Source: Plazaster borealis
Taxonomy: Eukaryota > Echinodermata > Asteroidea > Forcipulatida > Labidiasteridae
Assembly (NCBI GenBank): GCA_021014325.1
Contig: JAJGQC010000556.1
Coordinates: 248,001-312,000 of the forward strand
Length of the DNA stretch: 64,000 nucleotides
Direction: 5' to 3'
Part shown: positions 1 to 14,290 of the stretch, in pieces
Layout of the letters: each line of letters starts with the position of its first letter
How positions within the stretch are numbered: position 1 is the first letter of the stretch
The notes under the pieces: model-generated
Database searches by the model: none
What the model was told of the DNA's origin: nothing
The model's input: only the letters and a program-made list of their open reading frames with translations
Program-made: the position numbers and the translations under genes

Positions 1-1181
1 AAATTGTTAAAAAATTATAAATTCTAACCGTAAAATTCAGATCCCATCCACACCATTTGACTGTTAGAGCGGCGATCCGTGATTTGTGTACAAAAGGTTA
101 TGGGTCAACTCGGTCCGTAGTCAACTCGGTCCGAGTCAACTCGGTCCGAAGTCAACTCGGTCCGAAGTCAACTCGGTCCGAAGTCATCTCGGTCCGAGGT
201 TAACTCGGTCCGAGGTTAACTCGGTCCAATGCTAACTCGGTCCGAAGCCAACTCGGTCCGAAATTGTTTATAAGCACTATGGCCTATGCTTACTAATAAT
301 CTCGTAAATTAAAAGGGCCTAATAATCAGCATTTAAAAAATAAATATTTTGCAATTAGTGTATGACTTTTTTTAATCCGAAACAAGAAGATAAATGTTCC
401 ACTTCAGTAAATTAAAACACATAAAACAAATAATGTAGTCAATTAAGGAGAATGTTTGATTGAAAGTAATATAAACAAAACTTTCTAATAATAAATACTA
501 CGAAATAAAGAATACCAAATCTATGCTTATGATAAATTTTTCTTAAAAATTTAGATCCACAAATAGTATGTTTGGTTTTCCAATTTAACTGAACTTAATT
601 AGGCCTATCATTATATAATAAAAAAAGGTATATTATGTAAAAAATACAAGTAAAATTCCCCTACATAATAATAATAGAAATTTTCAACAAAACAAAAGAA
701 ACAAAATGTCTTAGACAAACTGCAAAGGAAAGTTCATTTTCTACCATTTTGTTTCATTTCAGAAAGTTGTCTTTTTTAAACGGTGATTATTTTTAATTTC
801 TGAGTTACAGCGTCCCGCCACTTCCCCGTCAACCACACTTTATTTTATTTTTCGGACCGAGTTGACTTCGGACCGAGATGACTTCGGACCGACTTGACTT
901 CGGACCGAGATGACTTCGGACCGAGATGACTTCAGACCGAGTTGACTTCGGACCGAGTTGACTCGGACCGAGTTGACCTAGGACCGAGTTGACCGGTACC
1001 CGTACAAAACATGCCCACGCGACGTCAGGGAACAACGCAGACTGGTACCCTGTGCGAGCTGTGTTGTTCCCTGACGCGTGGGCATGTTTTGTACACAAAT
1101 CACGGATCGCCGCTCTAACAGTCAAACGGTGTGGATGGGATCTGAATTTTACGGTTAGAATTTATAATTTTTTAACAATTT
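1..1181. mobile_element. Foldback element with 15-bp tandem arrays in its arms
   Basis: Bases 1-95 and 1087-1181 are near-perfect inverted repeats (one clear mismatch), so the element may begin before the window. Inside each arm lies a tandem array of a 15-bp unit (GTCAACTCGGTCCGA and variants), at about 103-261 and in reverse complement at about 851-992. Bases 1002-1094 form a further hairpin containing GTACAAAACATGCCCACGCG and its complement. The centre (262-850) is AT-rich with no coding signal. No transposase is visible. The architecture, inverted ends plus subterminal arrays, is that of foldback or array-bearing MITE elements; the family is not identified. Open frames over this region are by-products of the arrays. 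Confidence 0.85.
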
Positions 1182-1349
1182 TAAGTTTGCGGAGTGGATT
1201 TTCTGGACCATTCTCAAGCTCAATGAGAGTTCAAAGAACACATAGGCCCTAGAGCCTAATTTTGGCAAGATTTGATTTTAAAAAAAAGAGATTTGAATGC
1301 AAATCGAAATGGCAAAACGAATCGTTTGTGTTTTGTGCATCATGATCAC

Positions 1350-1390
1350 CTATGAGGTTCGTGGAGACGATAGCGAAACGAACCTCATAG
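1350..1390. repeat. Degenerate short hairpin, relative of 2609-2659
   Basis: CTATGAGGTTCGT at 1350-1362 pairs with ACGAACCTCATAG at 1378-1390. The inner GATAGCG matches the inner stem of the perfect hairpin at 2609-2659, and both are followed by a TAGGAGT-like tail. This is therefore a second, decayed copy of one dispersed palindromic repeat. Confidence 0.7.
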
Positions 1391-1412
1391 TTCTAGGAGT
1401 ACAAGTGACGTA

Positions 1413-1438
1413 CCCGGCCCGGCCCGGCCCGGCCCGGC
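1413..1438. repeat. GGCCC microsatellite
   Basis: About five tandem CCCGG/GGCCC units form a pure GC island in otherwise AT-rich sequence. No associated gene start was found. Confidence 0.85.
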
Positions 1439-2365
1439 GTGACGAATTGTCACAGTGAACTCAAAACTACTCACTGACCCTCCATGAGTCATGACCATTG
1501 TCTTATTACCAAATTGTATCGCCATAACGAAAAGAAAATGAAATTCTTACCCGAAGAACATATCCTGCACGACACATTCTGTTTTTGCAAAGTTCTTTCG
1601 AGCTTCTCTAACCTCAAAAGAAGCGAACGAGAAATCACTTTCCTGAACATGTCGACTGTGCTGCACGGTGCACTGGATGCGCACAGGATGGATGTGGTAT
1701 TTTATTGTACGTTTCATACGGTAAAACGGATGTATTTTCTAAACAGGACGGAACCAGTCTAATGATTACGTCATTTTTGTTGCACGTTAGTAACTGGTTC
1801 CCGGTAAAACCTCTATATTTTCACGTCAAATATTTTAGTTACCATCTAATATAAGGGATTCCCTTTAAACAGCACGTGAATTTGTAAAGTGTCAACATTC
1901 GGAATCCCCAAAACTAAAACCTGTGTAAGTTTTTGTATCTAAATACTACATTGAATAGTTCATTGATTTACTTCCATCAAAACCTTAGTTTTTAATGAAA
2001 AATTATGGAGAAAACAAAATGGAAAAGTGAAGAAAAAGAAACATGTCATCTTCAAAAACAACATTCATTTATTTACTGTGTAAAATCATGGTAAAATTTA
2101 ACAGGCCTACATACGGTGCTGTTGTAACTTAAAACTGCTTGCACTTGCAGTAATGATTAGTTCATCATGCATAGACAGTTTGTGGTTTGTAAATGGAGCA
2201 TTAGCTCTGTGGTTTATGTCTCCAATGGCCACGTTTTAGGCTGAATTTATAAAAGAAATGCAGAAGTAATTTCCCCTGCTGTTAAAATAGAATGCCCCAA
2301 TTTCCAACTTTTGTCCAATCACATGCACTTGTTCTCATTTCCAGGCATTCTTGAGATTCTTTGAG

Positions 2366-4238
<1,873 letters not shown>

Positions 4239-4282
4239 GTGCGAAATCATCCATTATTGGCACATGATTATTGGCACTCATG

Positions 4283-4400
4283 GAGTACGGTACTCGCCCG
4301 GTTCACAGACAACTGAAGATTTGGTGCTCTGCTGGAAGAACTCTTGGCACTCATAAGATCATCGAGTACTCGCCGGGTTCACAGACAACCCAAGATTCAG
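4283..4400 (+). repeat. Two-copy direct repeat downstream of MRM2
   Basis: A segment reading GAGTAC...CTCGCC..GGTTCACAGACAAC..AAGATT..GCTC occurs at about 4283 and again at about 4363, period roughly 80 bp. It lies just past the MRM2 stop and is not obviously coding. Confidence 0.6.
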
Positions 4401-4474
4401 CGCTCAACCAGAACTCCCTTTCCAGAATACATCATTGGATCAGGCATCATCGCACAGGGCCTCATTTGATAGAG

Positions 4475-4645
4475 CAGCTTAAGTTACAAAAAAATAGCTC
4501 AGCACAACAAAATTATGCTCACCAGAATATGGTTATCAGAAATTAATAAGAATACCATGTCCCATATGTGACTGGTATCCTGCTTACTTTTGCTTAGCAG
4601 CATTATTTAAGAAGCGGTGTTTTCTGCTGAATTAGCTCTTAAGGA
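4475..4645. mobile_element. Family D repeat fragment
   Basis: Contains the internal words of the GGGCCCAATTTCATA family (TAGCTCAGCACAAC, CACCAGAATATGGTTATCAG, GTGACTGGTATCCTGCTTAC) but lacks the terminal GGGCCC ends. Confidence 0.6.
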
Positions 4646-4899
4646 ATTGAACTGGTGTTCCTCATTTGTTTTTGAGAGTCATTTTGCATTTTCTTGGTTA
4701 TGAATCTTATGAATCAACTAACCAAGCCTGGATTGGGACTTGATCTACATAACTGAAATTTACCCAAGTAAGATTTCGCCTAGAACTTTTATCTACCCAG
4801 GGTCAAGACATAAACACTTACCCAATTAAATTTACTGCATAAACGCAGAATTCTGTGGTAAGCAGTGCCATAAAATGGGGCCCGGTTCTCAACCATTCT

Positions 4900-5092
4900 G
4901 GGCCCAATTTCATAAAACTGTTTAGCAGAAAATTCTTCTAAGCAAATTTCTTTGCTAAGCAAGAGATGAGTGGAGTACCTGTCACAGCAATGGCAACTGT
5001 ATGGTATTTTGGCTGGTAACCTATTTTTCTTAAGCAAGAGTTTTCTGTGTTTAGAAAGTTTTTGTGCTTAGCTGCTTTATGAAATTGGGCCC
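4900..5092. mobile_element. Family D MITE, complete copy
   Basis: Bounded by GGGCCCAATTTCATAAA and its inverted form TTATGAAATTGGGCCC, with an internal TGGCTGGTAACC core. Related copies are at 14657, 19001 and 55463. A non-autonomous palindromic-ended element with no coding capacity. Confidence 0.85.
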
Positions 5093-7506
5093 TGGTCTGC
5101 ATTTCTCAAAGATTATTTATACCGTCCGTCAAGAAATACAAAATGCACAAAATATACTTTTGTTATAATAAAACAATAATTTATTACATTTCCAGAAACC
5201 TATATTATTTGTATTCATGTTGCATATAGGGCCTATGTCATTTCTTTTCCTTTGTAAATATGTCGTTCAGTTTTATTAAATGCTTTTACAAAAAATGGTT
5301 TGGTTTCTTTTCACTGTTCATAAAACAATCATTTTTTTATTGGCCTTTGAAGTCTCACAGCCTTATACATTAAATGGTAAAATAGTCCCCAACATACTGC
5401 ATGTTTATTTTTACAATAGTATAGATTTTGAAATAAAATTTGTTATTTATTAATACTTTCTATACTTTTATCTGTCATGTACATATGGTCATATTTTAAA
5501 AAATGACAACTTACAACAACAACAATTTGGGAAAACAAAAATAAAATTTACATCCCTGGTACAAGTTGTATCAGCTCTTGTGCGACAGACTTTAAAATAC
5601 TGTACAATAGGATGCAGCCGAGCGTAAATGTTCACATGTATGAAACAACTGATTTTATTGGCCGACAAGGGCCAAAAAAGAACATAAGCACAATATTGAC
5701 ATTGGTTAGGACGGCAAACTGGACCTACTTAATATTTAAAAAAAAAAAAAAAAAAATTAAAATTTATATTGCACCCTTACATAAATTATCAAGAGCGCAT
5801 AACACATGTTATCACAAAGAAGCACAGAAAGCTTACCAAACACGTCAACATTAAATAAAAAGATGATGCCAAAAACTAAGCATGGATAAAATAAGCAAGC
5901 ACTGGCTGAGAAAAAAAGGTGGCAGGTGAGCCCTGAGCTAGCCCAGAGCCTACAGAACAGCGCCCTCAACTTACATTGTACAACGATGGTCATGGTCATC
6001 AGGGATGAGAAATTAGACTTTTATCTGAATTCAGAATATTTTATGTCTATCTGGTGAAAGGGTACCGCTGTTGTTTTCTTCAGATATAAAGAGATAACAG
6101 TTTCAGACTTTTTTGTCAGCAGTAATTAACTCTCGCCCCTGCATGGTGAACTTCACTTGAAACATTTTTGCCTGAAATGCTGTAGTGTTTGTGAAATGAG
6201 TATTGTTTTGATCTTGTAATTCCAAAACTTCGATGTTGGAAAACGGTTCAAGCAGTGACTGGTTTTTGTTCACTATTTTCTTGTGACTCTGATGAGGGAT
6301 TGAACTTTCACTGCTTTGTTATCCCATGTGTATGTTTGGTCACACAAAGTGAATTTGTGGATTTCAGCGTTGGGCCTACTATGATACGCGTGACAGCATG
6401 TAATAAAGTGCGTCTACAATTTCTGTCATTTTGGGGGGAGTCAATTCATCAAGCCATTTTCGAAACAACTGCTTGGGCTTTGGGCTTCGGCTTGGGGGCG
6501 AAACAACTGCTTGGGCTTTGGGCTCAGGCTAACCATGTTCTAACTAACTCCGGGAGCCGAAGTCTAAGTCACAAGGGCGTGGTTTCGAAAAGGACCTTTG
6601 GCGCCAACGGACAGGAAACTGGGTGCATACGGTATGTGCGCGTTGTGAAATGGTTTAATAGTAAACAAAACCGGAAAACCCCCCCAAAACACACAAATAA
6701 ATAAATAATAAATAAATGATGAAATACAATGCATTAATAACAAAACAAAAAACATCGGATAAATTACGCGCCCTACGGCTTTTTGAAATTTTGGGGAGTG
6801 TCCTCGTTCAGGGGCCATCCAACTTCGGTCCGATCATATCACTTTTTAACTAACAAAGCCATTCGTGAATTTGGAATTATGTTCATAAAATAGGCCCTAT
6901 AACTTAGGACAAAAGTTCTGGAAATATGGAAACTAGATCGCGGTGAACATTCCTCCATGGTCCGTCACTCGAGGATTGTTTTGCGCTGCTGCATAATATG
7001 CCCAATAATATAATAGCGTTCAACAGCAAGTCGGCTACAGCACGGCTACGACTGTTGCTGAGGGTGTTGCTATAAAGGACGTCCTATACTTCAATGCACG
7101 ATGACGCGACGATCTAGCTGTAGCCATAGCCATAGTCGCTAATTCGAACGCAGCCTTACAATTTTATTCCATGGGTCCACCCAAAACACAAAAGCTTCAG
7201 ATTATTCATATGCAGATTCGGTCTTAGAAACCAACCAGCAACCAGACTCTCTGTTTGTGTACAGAGAAATCGTAATACCTAAACTGTGTTCAGAATCATT
7301 GAAGAAAGGGGATTCAACATGGAACCACAACACTGCCCTGGGACAATTTCCATTTCCGACTGTCACTTTGTAAGGTTTTGTTTTTAGTTTTGTTAATGGA
7401 TGTTGGACTTTATTTCCCCTTCAAATGTTCCTCTCAAGGAATTGGTAGCTAAAACAATAATTGTTGACAGTTTAAAAAGAAAATTCAACCGGACCATCAC
7501 ATCTGA
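5093..7506. other. No gene seen
   Basis: AT-rich sequence with a poly-A run at about 5738-5754. A 25-bp direct repeat (GAAACAACTGCTTGGGCTTT and flank) occurs at about 6463 and 6499. Open frames here, including one of 149 codons at 6255-6704, have no splice context, composition bias or motif supporting them. Confidence 0.6.
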
Positions 7507-7677
7507 TGAGACCTTTTCGCAAATGCACAGTGCGCACAAGTTTCCATAGAGCCGCAGTGCATGCTGGTCTAGCTAGCGATCCAAAGCAATCTGCAGAATT
7601 TGATCGCTAGCAAGACCAGCATGCACTGCGGCTCTATGGGAAACTTGTGCACACTGTGTATTTGCGAAAAGGTCTCA
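7507..7677. repeat. Long hairpin, about 75-bp arms with 20-nt loop
   Basis: Bases 7507-7581 pair with 7602-7677 with few mismatches (arms start TGAGACCTTTTCGCAAATG). Structurally this is either a very short palindromic MITE or a hairpin-RNA precursor; nothing in the sequence decides between them. Confidence 0.85.
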
Positions 7678-7913
7678 GCCGCCGGAACTCTCGCGCACTC
7701 TTGACCCCCCAAAAGTGTCAGGCAGATACGGTTGGGAATTGCGACACTCTCCCGATAGAACATCATGCTACAGAGACTACCTCCATGATTTGACTTGCAG
7801 AATGAGGATCTAAAACTCTAATCCCACATCATTGTATCCTTCTGAAGAATTTATTTGCGACATGTCCGTATTATTTAAGGATTTCCAAGGATTATTTAGA
7901 CACATGTTCACAC

Positions 7914-8282
7914 CAAAGGCATCGTACACGTTTGGTAATTGTCAAAGACCAGTGTTCTCACTTTGCATAAAATAACAAGCCTGTGAAAATTTGGGCTCAA
8001 TTGATCATCGAAGTTGCAAGAAAATGATGAAAGAAAAAACACCCTTGTTGTACAAATTTGTGTGCTTTCAGATACAGGAATAAAAACTTCTTGCAAGAAG
8101 TTTTTATTAATTTAGTGAGAAATTACCTCTTTCTCAAAAACTACATTTCTTCAGAGGGAGTCGTTTCTCACAATGTTTTATACTAGTATCAACAGCTCTC
8201 CGTTGCTCGTTACCAAGTCAGTTTTTATGCTAATATATATTTTGAGTAATTACCAAACGTGTACGATCATCGATGCCTTTAA
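7914..8282 (-). mobile_element. MITE family A copy 1
   Basis: About 370 bp, ends AAAGGCATCGTACACGTTTGG and its inverse CCAAACGTGTACGAT...CCTTTAA. A central palindrome CTTCTTGCAAGAAG lies near 8094. TTAA at the ends is consistent with a TTAA-targeting (Kolobok- or piggyBac-like) transposase, by inference. No coding capacity. Confidence 0.85.
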
Positions 8283-8529
8283 CAAATAAATAATAATAGG
8301 CATAACTTAAATCACCCAAGTTTGTGACAAGTCTGGAAAGATCGTAAGTACAAAAACAATTTGAAATGGAAGATGTCTAATACTGTGCTTTTTGATGTTA
8401 TGAAACACATTATTTGTTTCAGAAAAACACTCTATTAATATTATAGTGATAGACGTTATTACTGTTACCCACTGCAAAAATATAGGATTCAAACTGCCTC
8501 CAGCTACTGAGCAAGCTTGATAAATGATA

Positions 8530-8690
8530 GTCTAGTGTAAGACATCTGCTCTAACATGGCAAAGGTTGTGGGTTCGAATCCCACCCGAGTAATATGCCTG
8601 TGGATTGTTTTCACAGGTGACTATGTAAAGATCAGTGCTTAACTAACAGTAACACACATCGGTGTGTGAGTAAAACACAATTAAAGTATA
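8530..8690 (+). mobile_element. tRNA-derived SINE
   Basis: Contains GGTTGTGGGTTCGAATCCCA, a good RNA polymerase III B-box, followed by a conserved tail (CCTGTGGATTGTTTTCACAG, then AACACACATCGGTGTG). The same tail follows tRNA-like heads at 55660-55905. The cloverleaf is not complete, so it is not a functional tRNA. Confidence 0.75.
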
Positions 8691-9996
8691 ATGTCGTCAA
8701 TCATTATGTTGTGTATGTTTTAGGTGATAAAACTGATAAATTTGTCCATAATCTACCTTGCGTGGCCTCTATATTATTACTATTTTATTCAGAATATACT
8801 TTCTCAACACAACATATAGGACATATAATAACATGAGGAATATATGCTGCCATCATTAGACGGAAAAGATACACCCCAATTATTTTTCTTGCCTGGCAAA
8901 TACTTATTTAACATGAACATCACCAAATCAATATTTACAAAATATTAAACTTAATTACAACTAAAATTCTAGGCCTTAAAAAAATGTAGGATGGTCATTT
9001 GGAGAATTAGAGCATCATTTATTCATGAAACACAAAGTGCACAATCCCAGTGATTGAAATACATTTGTTTTTCACAAAAATTGATTAAAAAAAAGCAATC
9101 TTTGAAATTGAATGAGTGTGCAGTCAAATTCATCTAGAGCAAAATGGAGAAATTCACAGAAGTTGGTCCACCTTGTCATTATTATTACAAATTTTGAGCA
9201 CAATGACAACATTGTATTGTTTAAGACCAGTATCCACACTTTATGTGACCGAACATATACATGAAAAAAGAAACCTGTGAAAGTTTAAGCTCGGTCTATT
9301 ATCAGAGTCATAAGAAAATAGTGAAAACTCCCTCACATGTTTTCACTGTTTTCAAACATTGGATTGGATTGGATTTACAAGATCAAAACTAATTGTTTTA
9401 CACATTATTCAAAAACTATAGCATTTCAAGCAAAAATATTCTAAGGGAAGTTATTGACCATTACCATCTTTACACCATGTAAGTCATGTGCAAATCTGTG
9501 TACATTTGTGGAAATACCAGAAAATGTTGCCTATCCAGGATAAGTAGTTGAAATATGAGGCAAATAACTTGATTTAAGTTATTAATTTTATACAAATTGT
9601 TTGGTTGCTCAAGCAATACTTTGTGTGCTTTTAAGGGTTGGTAAAAGTCATCATCACTCTGCAAATAACCACACCATGGAAGCCATGCCAGAGGAATTTG
9701 TCTCTTGTATCAACTACATGTATCATAAACATTGAAATTGAGGAGGTTGACTTTAAACACTAAGAACCTATTTATGATCATGGGTTGGTAACTGTAGAAA
9801 CTCATGTCAGAAACAGATGAGAGACAGAAGTGAGATGAGATGTGTGTTTGTGTATCTAGTGGGAGGTAGATTTAATTAACATTAGACCTGTAGCCTTTAT
9901 GTCTCACAAAAAGTACTGTAGCTTGGAATTACTGCAGGTAGTATAGATCAATCTCAATTTCAACTATAGAAAAGCAATATTTAAGGTACCAATGAT
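8691..9996. other. No gene seen
   Basis: AT-rich, unstructured sequence. The stretch around 9160-9360 loosely resembles MITE family C interior (GAACATATACATGAAAAAAG, CTGTGAAAGTTTAAGCTC) but ends are not definable. Confidence 0.5.
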
Positions 9997-10215
9997 TTAA
10001 AGGGTCTGTATAGGTTTGGTAATTACTCATAAAATTAATGGCAATAAAAACTTACTTGATAAGAAGTACAACAGCTTCTGATAATAAAAAGCATTTTGAG
10101 AAACATTTCACTTTGAACTAATTGTGGTTACGGAAAAAGACATCAGTTTTTATCCAAAACAATTTGAATCTGAGAAGCATTTCTGTCAGAAATGTTTCTT
10201 ATAAAGCCTAATTGT
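9997..10215 (+). mobile_element. MITE family B copy (3' truncated)
   Basis: Begins TTAAAGGGTCTGTATAGGTT at a TTAA and continues with the family-B ATAAAAACTTACTTGATAAG block and AATCTGAGAAGCATTTCTG. The distal inverted end is missing. Confidence 0.8.
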
Positions 10216-10439
10216 TGTTGGCTAGTTATACTGGATTGAGCTGCACTTTATCTCAAGCAACTTATTAGTAGAGAAGACATTTCAAATGAGCCCCCTCTAT
10301 CTTAAAAGAGGATACACATTTTTTTTTATTTTCTTCTTGCAGTAGAAAGCTTAAAGCCAACAACATTGGTGCATTATTTCATTCAAAACCAACATTAGAA
10401 ATAAAGAAATTAAATGCTGGTAAAAAAGTGAATGGGGAA

Positions 10440-11620
10440 GGCTTTTGAAGAAACCAGGGTCCTTGGTATGTATATGAGGACAAGACACCTAGTAATTTCA
10501 GGGAATTTGTGAGAGAGAGCATAGTGTGATGGGAAGGAGAAGCTTTCTGGTTGGTTGCATCTTGATGCTTGGACTTCTCATCAAGATCTGAGACCCTGGG
10601 CAGACACTTGCCCTTCCTGATGTCCTCCTCAAGCTGTGACCTGTGATCATCGGGCATTTCTGCAGTTCCTGTGGGTAATGGACAGGGTGGGGGTTCACTG
10701 GGATGTATTTTGCCGGGGTATCGGGTCCTGGCTGTATGGTATGCGAATGTTGCACCATTAAGGATGGCAGCTTGTGGAATGAGGTTATTGTGGTTGCCTG
10801 TGTTAGTCAGCCGCGTCTTTCATTACATGATTAAGTGCATCTTAAATTTGGGTTGTTCTGGATGGGTGGTTGTCGGTGGTCTTGTGGGGGGAATGTATGT
10901 GGCTAATAATGATTGTGAGGCGCTTCATTACAGGGTGGAGACTTGTAAGGTGCAGTAGTCCAGACTTGAGGCTGGCATCGAACGGGCCATGGCGCCAGCA
11001 CGTGATACGTATAGAGTGATGATCTCTACTGATTTAGTCCACTGACGGTACCTAGGTGTCCTAAATCTGTAGAGGGAGCTGGGCGAATCTTGTGTGGACC
11101 TTGGGAGATGTCAAGCTCAACTCTGTAGGCTCACATGCATGCTTGTCGGAGCCCCAGTAATGGAGTTCAATAGCCTTGCAGACATTACTATCTACATACA
11201 TTGTTTCCACTAAACCATCAATAAGCACACACTCAGAGGAACACATTTTCTTGAGGCATGAAGAGCCGGCTGGCGCACAGACGATTAACCTAGCTTTCAT
11301 CCATCAGTTGCCTAACTTGATGCTGCAAGGTTGGCATGGCATGCAGAGGGGGCTTGGAACTTTGGCCATTCCAGTGGCCTTTGCTCTGTTCATTATTCAC
11401 GTTCATTATTCACGCTAATGAAATGCCTCATGATCACATGTCACAGCTTGTACAGGTGGTCACCAAGAAGGTCAAGTCTCTGACCATGGCCTTGGTTTCT
11501 TGATCAGGAGCCCAAGCATAAAAATCCCACCAATTGGGGAGTTACCCTCCTTGGCATTACCACTTCTCTCTCCTCCACTGGGTGAAATAAATAGTGCTGT
11601 CAAGCCACCTGTCCTCATAT
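10440..11620. repeat. Ancient, diverged inverted duplication
   Basis: The arms, roughly 10440-11020 and 11070-11620, are inverted copies that have diverged strongly. Aligning blocks include GATGATCACAGGTCACAGCTT (minus strand near 10640) with CATGATCACATGTCACAGCTT (plus near 11430). The inner blocks translate to LVGGMYVANNDCEALHY (plus, near 10890) and LVETMYVDSNVCKAIELHY (minus, near 11190). GC content is higher than the surroundings. Similarity at the translated level hints that the arms may derive from coding sequence, but no known domain was recognised. Confidence 0.6.
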
Positions 11621-11652
11621 ACAATGCATTGTTACCAGCATACTTAGAATTA

Positions 11653-12064
11653 AACCCGGTTCATACTTGGGGTGAACACAAATGCGAAGCAAATTTCCAA
11701 TGTGGCGGAAGTGATACATTAAATTGAAATAATTTGCCACCAGCACAATTTATGCGTCCCAAAAAGTATGTAGGCCTACACACTTTTGAATATCATTCAA
11801 CTTTCAAAATAGTTTGCTCCAAAATAGCCTGCTGTGTTGTAAGAAATGATTTAGACACAAAATGTAATGAATTTATATCAAAGGATTAAACCAAGCCGCA
11901 ATCGCTTGAAGTGTGTCCAAACTACTCCCTCAAGAGATTAATAATACTGCAAGCTCATTGGTTGCTTATTTTTAAATTTTCTTCAAACTTTGGGCCATGA
12001 CATTTTTCTGCAAAATTGAAAGCCGACGAAGGAACGATAATGTAAAATTCACTTCAACCGGGTT
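11653..12064. mobile_element. Possible MITE with AACCCGGTT ends
   Basis: AACCCGGTTCATA at 11653 and TTCAACCGGGTT ending near 12064 are short inverted ends. Nothing else supports the boundary. Confidence 0.35.
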
Positions 12065-12893
12065 ATAATTTGCAAGCTAATTTTACCTAAAAATAAAACG
12101 CCTGCGATTAATGTCTTCTGAAAAAAAAAATCAAATTTTAGAAGTGCCAGTAAAAGTCTCTAAAACAAAGTTTAAATAAATTGTTTCCAAATTTTTCCAA
12201 ATTATTTTACAATCAAATTTACTGATCATCAAATTTTCTGCTAGAAAATAAAGCAGAATGAAGAGCGCTTCCTCCATTTGTGCATCCTGTAATTAAGCGG
12301 CAAGGCAATTCTTTTTGAATGTTTTTTTGCCAATTTGGATAATGCATGACCGGTTGCAAAAAAACAAAGTATATGTCAAACCGAACTTGCTGCTGGAAAA
12401 ACAAAATCAGGACTTATACACAGAATTGCTGTTTGATAAATCAAAATTTACATGACAAATTGGCAATAAGGTTTTGTCAAATAAAAAGTGTGTTTTGACA
12501 TTTAAAAAAAAAATAAAAAAATTCAGTGGGAAAAGTTTTTAGGAGATGGGGTAGACCAAAATGTTTTGAATTAATTGTCCTCGGGCATGGAGAAGATTTA
12601 TTGTTTCAGTGTCTTGAAGAAAATGCTGAAAAAGTTTTTGTAATTGACATTATTATACGTCATCAGTTGTGCCATGAACCAGCCAATCTGAATACTACAA
12701 ATTGAAATTTTTACCTTTTTTTAAATAAGCACTTTAAAAACACGCCCTTTGAACAAGTTTTAAACTAAGTCAAAGTGGTTCATTGCCAAAAACCACAGGA
12801 GTAGATAAATAGCTGGTCAGTAGAAAGTAGCTAATACCCATTCATGTCAATCCCAAAAAAGGGGAAAAAGTACATTTTTTTATTATTCTTAAG

Positions 12894-13440
12894 TTTGCTG
12901 CTTTGCTAAATAATCCTTGATATAGTTTTGTCCATATTATTAATTTTGTCCTTCAGCAATCTACCTCATGTACTTCCTTAAAAGGGATCATACACATTTG
13001 GTAATGACTCAAAACAAATATTAGCATAAAAACTTACTTGGTAACAAGCAACGGAGAGCTGTTGATAGTATAAAACATTGTGAGAAACGACTCCCTCTGA
13101 AGTAGTGTAGTTTTTGAGAAAGAGGTAATTTCTCACTAAAATAATAAAAACTTCTTGCAAGAAGTTTTTATTCCTATCTGAAAGCACACAAATTTGTACA
13201 ACAAGGGTGTTTTTTCTTTCATCATTTTCTTGCAACTTCGATGACCAATTGAGCTCAAATTTTCACAGGCTTGTTATTTTATGCATATGTAAGATACACC
13301 AAATGAGAACACTGGTCTTTGACAATTTCCAAACGTGTTCAGTGCCTTTAAGTGTGCTGCTTTGCTAAATAATCTTTGATTTAGTTTTGTCCATATTATT
13401 AATTTTGTCCTTCAGCGATCTACCTCATGTACTTCCTTTA
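12894..13440. repeat. About 85-bp direct duplication flanking a MITE
   Basis: The segment GCTGCTTTGCTAAATAATC...CTACCTCATGTACTTCCTT occurs at about 12896-12978 and again at about 13355-13438, differing at only a few positions. MITE A copy 2 sits exactly between the two. This is far longer than a TTAA target duplication, so the flank was duplicated together with, or because of, the element. Confidence 0.85.
12978..13351 (+). mobile_element. MITE family A copy 2
   Basis: Begins TTAAAAGGGATCATACACAT and ends GTGTTCAGTGCCTTTAA, with the family-A ATAAAAACTTACTTGGTAAC block and a central palindrome CTTCTTGCAAGAAG (13151-13164). Confidence 0.85.
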
Positions 13441-14208
13441 ATACGTTTGAACTATTATTGGCAATCTTGTTGGTCTAGGTAGGACATTGTTTTTTCAAAC
13501 CAGTCTCAAGCATCTTTCAGGCAAGAGAAATAAACTAAACTTTACACAATTGTATGAACACTAATTTGATTTAAAAATAAACAAAAAAGTTAATGGCCTG
13601 ATGTTTTGACCCAGCAGAGTCTTTCTCGAAGGCTAAATGACAACACAACACAACTACACAAGTATACTGGCGTAACACAAGCAGTCACTATGCCATAGAT
13701 CCTTTTGGTTGTTTGGAATATAGCGTGTTGCGCATTAAAAATTTGAACATATTGGTATGAATTTCACCATAAATAAATACATTTATGTATTTATTTTATT
13801 CACAGGACCACATGTTATCAGAATCACACAATGTAGCCTAGACATATCTGTCATGGTTGTTAGATTATTTCAATTTCAACAAAGTCCAAGCTTGAAGTTG
13901 AGGGGACCCCAACAATAACTGGAAAGGAAACTATTGATTCCAATTCTATTAGATCAGCTTTCAGCATAGGTTATGCATCTTCCTTCTCATTTTTAAAGCC
14001 AAAATCTTATTTAGTTCCTATCAACTTTTTAAAGGTTATGCTAACGATCACTTTCCAAACACCTTTACATTTTTTCAAGCAAATAAGTATAAACACATTT
14101 CTGGAATAGTGAAACCTCAGAAGATTTTTTAGCAGTGTTGATATCATGGTGCCTCTTTTTGCTGAATTTGTTTAGAAATTAGTTATACATTTTGTTTCAA
14201 TTTTTGTA

Positions 14209-14290
14209 AGCTTATTGCTTTTATAAGCTTATTGCTTTTATAAGCTTATTGCTTTTATAAGCTAGTTGTTTTCTTTTATAAGCTTACTGC
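14209..14290 (+). repeat. 18-bp tandem repeat
   Basis: About four units of TTATAAGCTTATTGCTTT, the last one degenerate. The 13.44-14.65 kb region around it holds no gene-like signal. Confidence 0.85.

Noticed and set aside
103..261. CRISPR-like array of 15-bp units
   Set aside because: Units are contiguous with no unique spacers, the context is a eukaryotic foldback, and the array is mirrored at 851-992.
6255..6704. 149-codon open frame on the plus strand
   Set aside because: Composition and surroundings are non-coding, it spans a short direct repeat, and no family resemblance or splice signals were seen.
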